DNA of 17,132 bases from Betaproteobacteria bacterium (lineage in GTDB: Bacteria > Pseudomonadota > Gammaproteobacteria > Burkholderiales > SG8-41), in the NCBI GenBank assembly GCA_025356695.1, contig JANXSE010000321.1, positions 1-17,132 of the forward strand, in the 5' to 3' direction. The notes below the pieces were generated by a model, which was not told the DNA's origin, made no database searches, and saw only the letters and a list, made by a program, of their open reading frames with translations. Shown here piece by piece: positions 13,406 through 17,132 of this stretch (the stretch's first letter is position 1; each line of letters starts with the position of its first letter). Made by a program: the position numbers and the translations under genes.

Positions 13406-15013
13406 ATGCCGACGCTCAACTGGATAGGAAAAGACGCAGTGGTGAATCATCACCGCGAAGTGCCGTTTCATTTGCTGAAAGATGTGCCCGAACTCGCCTG
13501 CGGCGACCCCGGCAGCGGCAATCTGATCGTGCAGGGTGACAACCTCGTCGCCTTGAAGGCGTTGCTGCCGTACTACGCCGGGCAGGTCAAGTGCATCTAC
13601 ATCGATCCGCCCTACAACACCGGCAACGAAGGCTGGGCCTATAACGATAACGTCAACAGCCCGCTGATGCGCGAATGGCTGGGCAAGGTCGTCGGCAAGG
13701 AGGGCGAGACGCTCGACCGCCACGACCGCTGGCTGTGCATGATGTATCCGCGGTTGGCGTTGCTGCGGCAGTTTTTGCGCGAAGACGGTGCGATTTTTAT
13801 AAGCATCGATGATAACGAAGCGCAAGCATTGCGGTATGCAATGGATGAAATTTATGGAGCGAAGAACTTCCGTGCTTGTATTACTTGGCAGCGGAAATAC
13901 AGCGTAAGTAACAATTTTAAGGGCATTGCGACGATTATTGATTACATACTCGTTTACTCTAAAAGCGAGATATTCCAAAACAACTTACTTCCAAGAACAG
14001 ATGAATCCGTTGCTCGTTACGGGAACCCGGACAATGATGAGCGCGGGCCTTGGAAGGCGGTCGATTATCTTAACCAGGCATCGCCAGAGAAGCGTCCCAA
14101 TCTTTGTTACGAGATCATCAATCCAAATACTGGCGACGTAATTAAAAATTCAAAGAAAGCTTGGAAATACGAACCGGATGTGCATGCTCGTCACGTTTTA
14201 GAAAAGAGATTGTGGTGGGGGGCGAAAGGCACGAATACCGTGCCTGCCTTAAAGCTATTTCTTTCTGAGGTTCGGCAAGGTATGACGCCACACAATTGGT
14301 GGTCACATGAAGATGCTGGACACACCGATGAAGCAAAAAAGGAAATTGATCAAATACTCGGATCAAATATTTTTGATACGCCGAAACCTTCCCGCTTAAT
14401 CGAGCGGATTCTTCGAGTCGCGACGAGTCCAGGGGATTTGATTCTTGATTCATTTGCCGGAAGTGGTACTACTGGTCACGCCGTATTAAAGCTAAACAAT
14501 GAAGATGGTGGCGAGCGCAATTTCATTTTGGTGGAATTGGAAGCAAGCATCGCATCCAATGTGACCGGCGAACGCATTCGTCGTGTTGCTCAAGGCTATT
14601 CGAATGCAAAAGGGCAAAACGTCGAAGGCCTCGGCAGCGGCTTCCGCTATTGCGAACTCGGCGAGCCGCTGTTCGACGAGCACGGCAAAATCCGCGAGTC
14701 GGTCACCTTCGGCGAACTCGCGCGCCACGTCTATTTCACCGAAACCGGTGAGCCGCTGCCGCGTGAGCGCGTGCCGAACACACCGTTCCTTGGCGTCTGT
14801 CGCGGCGTCGGCATTTATCTGCTCTATAACGGCATCCTCGGCGATAAAAGCGCGAACGGTGGCAACGTACTGACGCGCGCGGTGCTGGCGGAGCTGCCGC
14901 CGTTCGACGGCCAGAAAGTGATCTATTGCGCCGGCTGCCTGCTCGGCCGCGACCGCCTGCAGGCCGGGCGCATCGTGGTGCGGCAGACGCCGTACGAGAT
15001 CAAGGTGTCGTGA
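13406..15013 (+). CDS. Type III-like DNA methyltransferase (Mod), adenine-specific beta class
   Basis: This is a 535-residue protein. I start it at ATG 13406; an in-frame ATG at 13385 and a frame open from 13229 lie in repeat DNA. The order is that of beta-class methylases: ALKALLPYYAGQVKCIYIDP (49-68) leading to catalytic DPPY (67-70) and NTGNEGWAY, then LCMMYPRLALLRQFLREDGAI (110-130) and ISIDDNEAQALR, a long variable middle, and the S-adenosylmethionine motif DSFAGSGTTGHAV (348-360). The C-terminal FRYCELGEPLF and VIYCAG are typical of Type III Mod. It methylates one base of the recognition site and guides Res. Codons for about residues 135-390 are AT-rich, unlike both ends, which suggests an exchanged recognition domain. 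Confidence 0.9.
   Translation: MPTLNWIGKDAVVNHHREVPFHLLKDVPELACGDPGSGNLIVQGDNLVALKALLPYYAGQVKCIYIDPPYNTGNEGWAYNDNVNSPLMREWLGKVVGKEGETLDRHDRWLCMMYPRLALLRQFLREDGAIFISIDDNEAQALRYAMDEIYGAKNFRACITWQRKYSVSNNFKGIATIIDYILVYSKSEIFQNNLLPRTDESVARYGNPDNDERGPWKAVDYLNQASPEKRPNLCYEIINPNTGDVIKNSKKAWKYEPDVHARHVLEKRLWWGAKGTNTVPALKLFLSEVRQGMTPHNWWSHEDAGHTDEAKKEIDQILGSNIFDTPKPSRLIERILRVATSPGDLILDSFAGSGTTGHAVLKLNNEDGGERNFILVELEASIASNVTGERIRRVAQGYSNAKGQNVEGLGSGFRYCELGEPLFDEHGKIRESVTFGELARHVYFTETGEPLPRERVPNTPFLGVCRGVGIYLLYNGILGDKSANGGNVLTRAVLAELPPFDGQKVIYCAGCLLGRDRLQAGRIVVRQTPYEIKVS
13800..14580 (+). other. Low-GC segment of mod, presumed exchanged target-recognition region
   Basis: Hand counts over 60-base blocks give 37 % GC at 13921-13980 and 37 % at 14341-14400, against 70 % at 13681-13740 and 63 % at 14641-14700. 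The change is gradual at 13741-13860 (53 then 43 %) and at 14521-14640 (48 then 55 %). The segment codes for the part between DPPY and the AdoMet motif, where recognition domains of this class sit, and runs a little past the AdoMet motif. Confidence 0.7.
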
Positions 15014-15216
15014 TGGACTTCAGCGAGATTCAGGAACTGGCGCGGCGCTTCAATCAGGAGGAAGCGGTGTGGCAACGTTTCGTCCGTGCGCGTCAACTTC
15101 GGCGCCGCTTGGGCACGGGTTATCCCTTGCCTGAAACAGTGCTTGATCAACTGGATTGGCGCGAGGCGGAGCGTGCATGCCGTCAGACGGATTGCATCGG
15201 GAGGCCGTTGCCTTGA
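15013..15216 (+). CDS. 67-residue protein of the restriction-modification operon, unknown
   Basis: ATG 15013 shares its A with the TGA stop of mod (TGATG), so translation is probably coupled. The protein is charged and helical (MDFSEIQELARRFNQEEAVW, then QRFVRARQLRRRLGTGYPLP) and ends in CIGRPLP. There is no membrane segment or signal. I do not recognise a family. Its last 40 bases overlap the ORF6N gene in another frame. Reasons to accept it are the exact junction with mod, the neat fill of the space before the next gene and the GC-rich codon use. It may be a small accessory subunit of the Mod-Res complex. That is a guess. Confidence 0.6.
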   Translation: MDFSEIQELARRFNQEEAVWQRFVRARQLRRRLGTGYPLPETVLDQLDWREAERACRQTDCIGRPLP

Positions 15217-15737
15217 AACCGGCCAAAACACTCGAATCATTGATTCTGACCATACGCGGGCACAAAGTTCTGGTGGACGCCGATCTGGCGGGCATTTATG
15301 GGGTCACGACCAAGCGGCTGAACGAGCAGGTCAAGCGCAACGCGGATCGTTTTCCGGCTGATTTTGTTTTTCAGTTGAGCGCGGCGGAGAAACAGAAGGT
15401 GGTCGCAAATTGCGACCACCTCGTCCGGCTCAAATTCGCCAAGGCGCTGCCATATGCGTTCACCGAACACGGCGCACTGATGGCGGCCATGGTGCTGAAC
15501 AGTGCGGAGGCCGTGGCAATGAGCGTCTACGTCGTGCGTGCTTTTGTCCGCACCCGCGAGCAACTGGCGGCGAATGCGGCCATACTCAAGCGACTCGCCG
15601 AAATCGACAAAACGCTGCTGCAACACAATACGGCGTTGCGCGATATCTATCAAAAGCTGTTGCCGTTGCTGCAAGCGCCGGCAACGCCACCCGCACCACG
15701 CAAGCGCCGCATCGGCTTTATCGCGGACGACACATGA
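15177..15737 (+). CDS. ORF6N-domain DNA-binding protein
   Basis: This is a 186-residue protein, start ATG 15177 with GGCGGAG upstream; an in-frame ATG at 15156 is possible. Residues 20-115 form the ORF6N (KilA-N related) domain: ILTIRGHKVLVDADLAGIYG, TKRLNEQVKRNADRFPADFV, FQLSAAEKQ and LPYAFTEHGALMAAMVL. A coiled tail follows (LKRLAEIDKTLLQHNTALRD), ending in a basic PRKRR. The domain is common in phage and mobile-element proteins and binds DNA. Its stop overlaps the res start as ATGA. A place between mod and res suggests it regulates the operon or helps the enzyme. A selfish or anti-phage role is also possible. Confidence 0.88.
   Translation: MPSDGLHREAVALKPAKTLESLILTIRGHKVLVDADLAGIYGVTTKRLNEQVKRNADRFPADFVFQLSAAEKQKVVANCDHLVRLKFAKALPYAFTEHGALMAAMVLNSAEAVAMSVYVVRAFVRTREQLAANAAILKRLAEIDKTLLQHNTALRDIYQKLLPLLQAPATPPAPRKRRIGFIADDT
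15397..15421. repeat. Perfect 25-bp palindrome inside the ORF6N gene
   Basis: AGGTGGTCGCAA (15397-15408), a central A and TTGCGACCACCT (15410-15421) are exact inverted arms. The bases encode KVVANCDHL, just before the conserved LPYAFTEHG block. From memory, many ORF6N proteins carry a similar NCDHL segment, so the palindrome may be retained at DNA level as a binding site or be a small inserted element. Confidence 0.8.
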
Positions 15738-17132
15738 TCGCGCTTAAATCCTATCAGGAGCGCGTAATCGATTCGCTGCGCGATTTTTTTGCGCAGACGG
15801 CGGACGAGAAGCAGCCTGCCGCCGCGTTTCAGGCGATTCAGTTAAAGAACGGTGTGCAGAGTCCGACGCGGTACCTGCCGGTGCAGGCCGACGGCTTCTC
15901 TTCGGAGATGCCGTACGTGTGCCTGCGCGTGCCGACCGGCGGCGGCAAGACGCTGCTGGCCTGCTACGCGGCGGGATTGGCCATCGACAAACTGCTGCGC
16001 GGTGAGCGTGCCGTCGTATTGTGGCTGGTGCCGAGCGTAACTATTCTCGATCAGACCGCCGATGCGTTGCGCGATGCGCGCCATCCGTATCGCCGCGCGC
16101 TCGAGCTGGCCTGCGGTGCGGTCGAGGTGGTGACGATCAACGAAGCGCTGCGGTTGTCGCGCGCGACAGTGGACGGGCAGACGGTGGTGATCGTGGCGAC
16201 GATCCAGGCGTTTCGCGTTGAAGATACGACCGGGCGCAAGGTCTACGATCAGAACGGCGCGTTTTCCGAACACCTATTGAATCTGCCTCCCGGCCGTGCC
16301 GCCGACCTGCTGCCGGGGCCGGACGGCAAGCCGCTGCCGTCGCTCGTCAACATGCTGCGGCTGCGGCGGCCGGTGGTCATCGTCGACGAGGCGCATAACG
16401 CGCGCACCGAGCTTTCGTTCTCGACGCTGGCGGCGGTGCGGCCGTCGTGCATCATCGAATTTACCGCAACGCCGGCGCGCAGCGGCATTCCGTCGAACGT
16501 ATTGCATCATGTGTCGGCGGCGGAATTGAAAGCGGCCGACATGGTCAAGCTGCCGCTGCGCGTGATTACACGGCACCCGAGTCAACGCGATCAACTGTTA
16601 GCCGATGCGATTTCACTGCGCGGTGATCTGGAAAAACTGGCGGCGACTGAAGCGCAGCAGACCGGCGAATATTTGCGCCCGATCATGCTATTGCAGGCTG
16701 AGCGCGTCGATGCCTGTGTGCCGCTGCGCGAGCGGCTGGTCAAGGAGTTTGGGCTGACGAAAGAGGAAGTCGTGATTTCGGTCGGCACGCTCGACGAGCT
16801 GAAAAACATCGACGACATTGCGTCGCCGAAATGCCCGGTGAAATTCATCATTACCGTGCAGAAACTGCGCGAGGGTTGGGATTGCCCGTTCGCCTACGTG
16901 TTGTGCAGCCTGCGCGAAACGCGCTCGGCGACGGCGATCGAGCAGATCGTCGGCCGTATTCTGCGTCTGCCCAATGCGCAGGCGAAGCAGCATGCCGATC
17001 TGAATTGCGCGTATGCGTTCTCGGTGTCGCCGTCGCTGCCCGAGGTATTGCAGGAATTGCGCGAGGCGCTCGAAAGCAACGGCTTCAGCGCCGCCGAGGC
17101 GAGCCGTATCATTATTCCGGTGCCGGCGGGTA
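15734..17132 (+). CDS. Type III-like restriction subunit (Res), DEAH helicase, N-terminal part
   Basis: The frame runs open from ATG 15734 to the window end: 466 residues of a protein that normally has about 900. All superfamily 2 helicase motifs are present: Walker A PTGGGKT (67-73), DEAH (218-221), TATPA (244-248), QKLREGWDCP (376-385) and EQIVGRILR (403-411). The opening LKSYQERVIDSLRDFFAQ is the Q-motif-like start seen in Res and related helicases. Res uses ATP to move along DNA and cuts when two Mod sites face each other. The nuclease domain (PD...D/E-x-K) lies beyond the window and cannot be checked. The start overlaps the ORF6N stop, so it is the fourth gene of one operon. Confidence 0.9.
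   Translation, partial: MIALKSYQERVIDSLRDFFAQTADEKQPAAAFQAIQLKNGVQSPTRYLPVQADGFSSEMPYVCLRVPTGGGKTLLACYAAGLAIDKLLRGERAVVLWLVPSVTILDQTADALRDARHPYRRALELACGAVEVVTINEALRLSRATVDGQTVVIVATIQAFRVEDTTGRKVYDQNGAFSEHLLNLPPGRAADLLPGPDGKPLPSLVNMLRLRRPVVIVDEAHNARTELSFSTLAAVRPSCIIEFTATPARSGIPSNVLHHVSAAELKAADMVKLPLRVITRHPSQRDQLLADAISLRGDLEKLAATEAQQTGEYLRPIMLLQAERVDACVPLRERLVKEFGLTKEEVVISVGTLDELKNIDDIASPKCPVKFIITVQKLREGWDCPFAYVLCSLRETRSATAIEQIVGRILRLPNAQAKQHADLNCAYAFSVSPSLPEVLQELREALESNGFSAAEASRIIIPVPAG

Overview
The window is GC-rich DNA (roughly 60 % by eye) that most resembles an environmental betaproteobacterium of the Burkholderiales type. The main reason is the number of orphan Bug/TctC periplasmic binding proteins: four genes here with no TctA or TctB membrane partner. 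They sit with MmgE/PrpD, CaiB/BaiF and Gfo/Idh/MocA enzymes, a mix typical of Bordetella- and Variovorax-like genomes. No rRNA, tRNA, CRISPR array, integrase or transposase was seen. The organism call is an inference.

Region 1 (1-2953) is a mosaic of small unrelated genes. It holds the tail of a GNAT acetyltransferase, a small protein with a ParB-like DGYHR motif, a VOC protein that overlaps a TMEM175-type channel, and two small membrane proteins. Between the channel gene and the membrane proteins (1772-2180) is an AT-richer stretch. It carries a 59-codon fragment resembling a sterol desaturase N-terminus, followed by a 78-bp imperfect palindrome with the layout of an integron attC site.

Region 2 (2954-13199) is a catabolic and uptake island. 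A cupin gene (minus) faces away from a plus-strand series: TctC, CaiB/BaiF CoA-transferase, TctC, MmgE/PrpD, TctC. A second unit on the minus strand converges on it: MmgE/PrpD, Gfo/Idh/MocA oxidoreductase, TctC, joined by two 4-bp ATGA overlaps. Both units pair an MmgE/PrpD enzyme with binding proteins, which suggests uptake and conversion of related carboxylic acids. The substrates cannot be read from the sequence. The gaps hold several families of dispersed palindromic repeats, some placed where a terminator would be expected.

Region 3 (13200-17132, running off the end) is a Type III-like restriction-modification operon: Mod methyltransferase, a 67-aa unknown, an ORF6N-domain protein, and a Res-type DEAH helicase cut by the window edge. 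All four reading frames overlap. The middle of mod, where target recognition is expected, falls to about 37 % GC against 63-70 % in its flanks, which points to recombinational exchange of the recognition domain. The ORF6N gene contains a perfect 25-bp palindrome. The divergent gap between this operon and the minus-strand catabolic unit holds a candidate operator, a perfect 23-bp inverted repeat and an extended -10 that would give a leaderless mod transcript.
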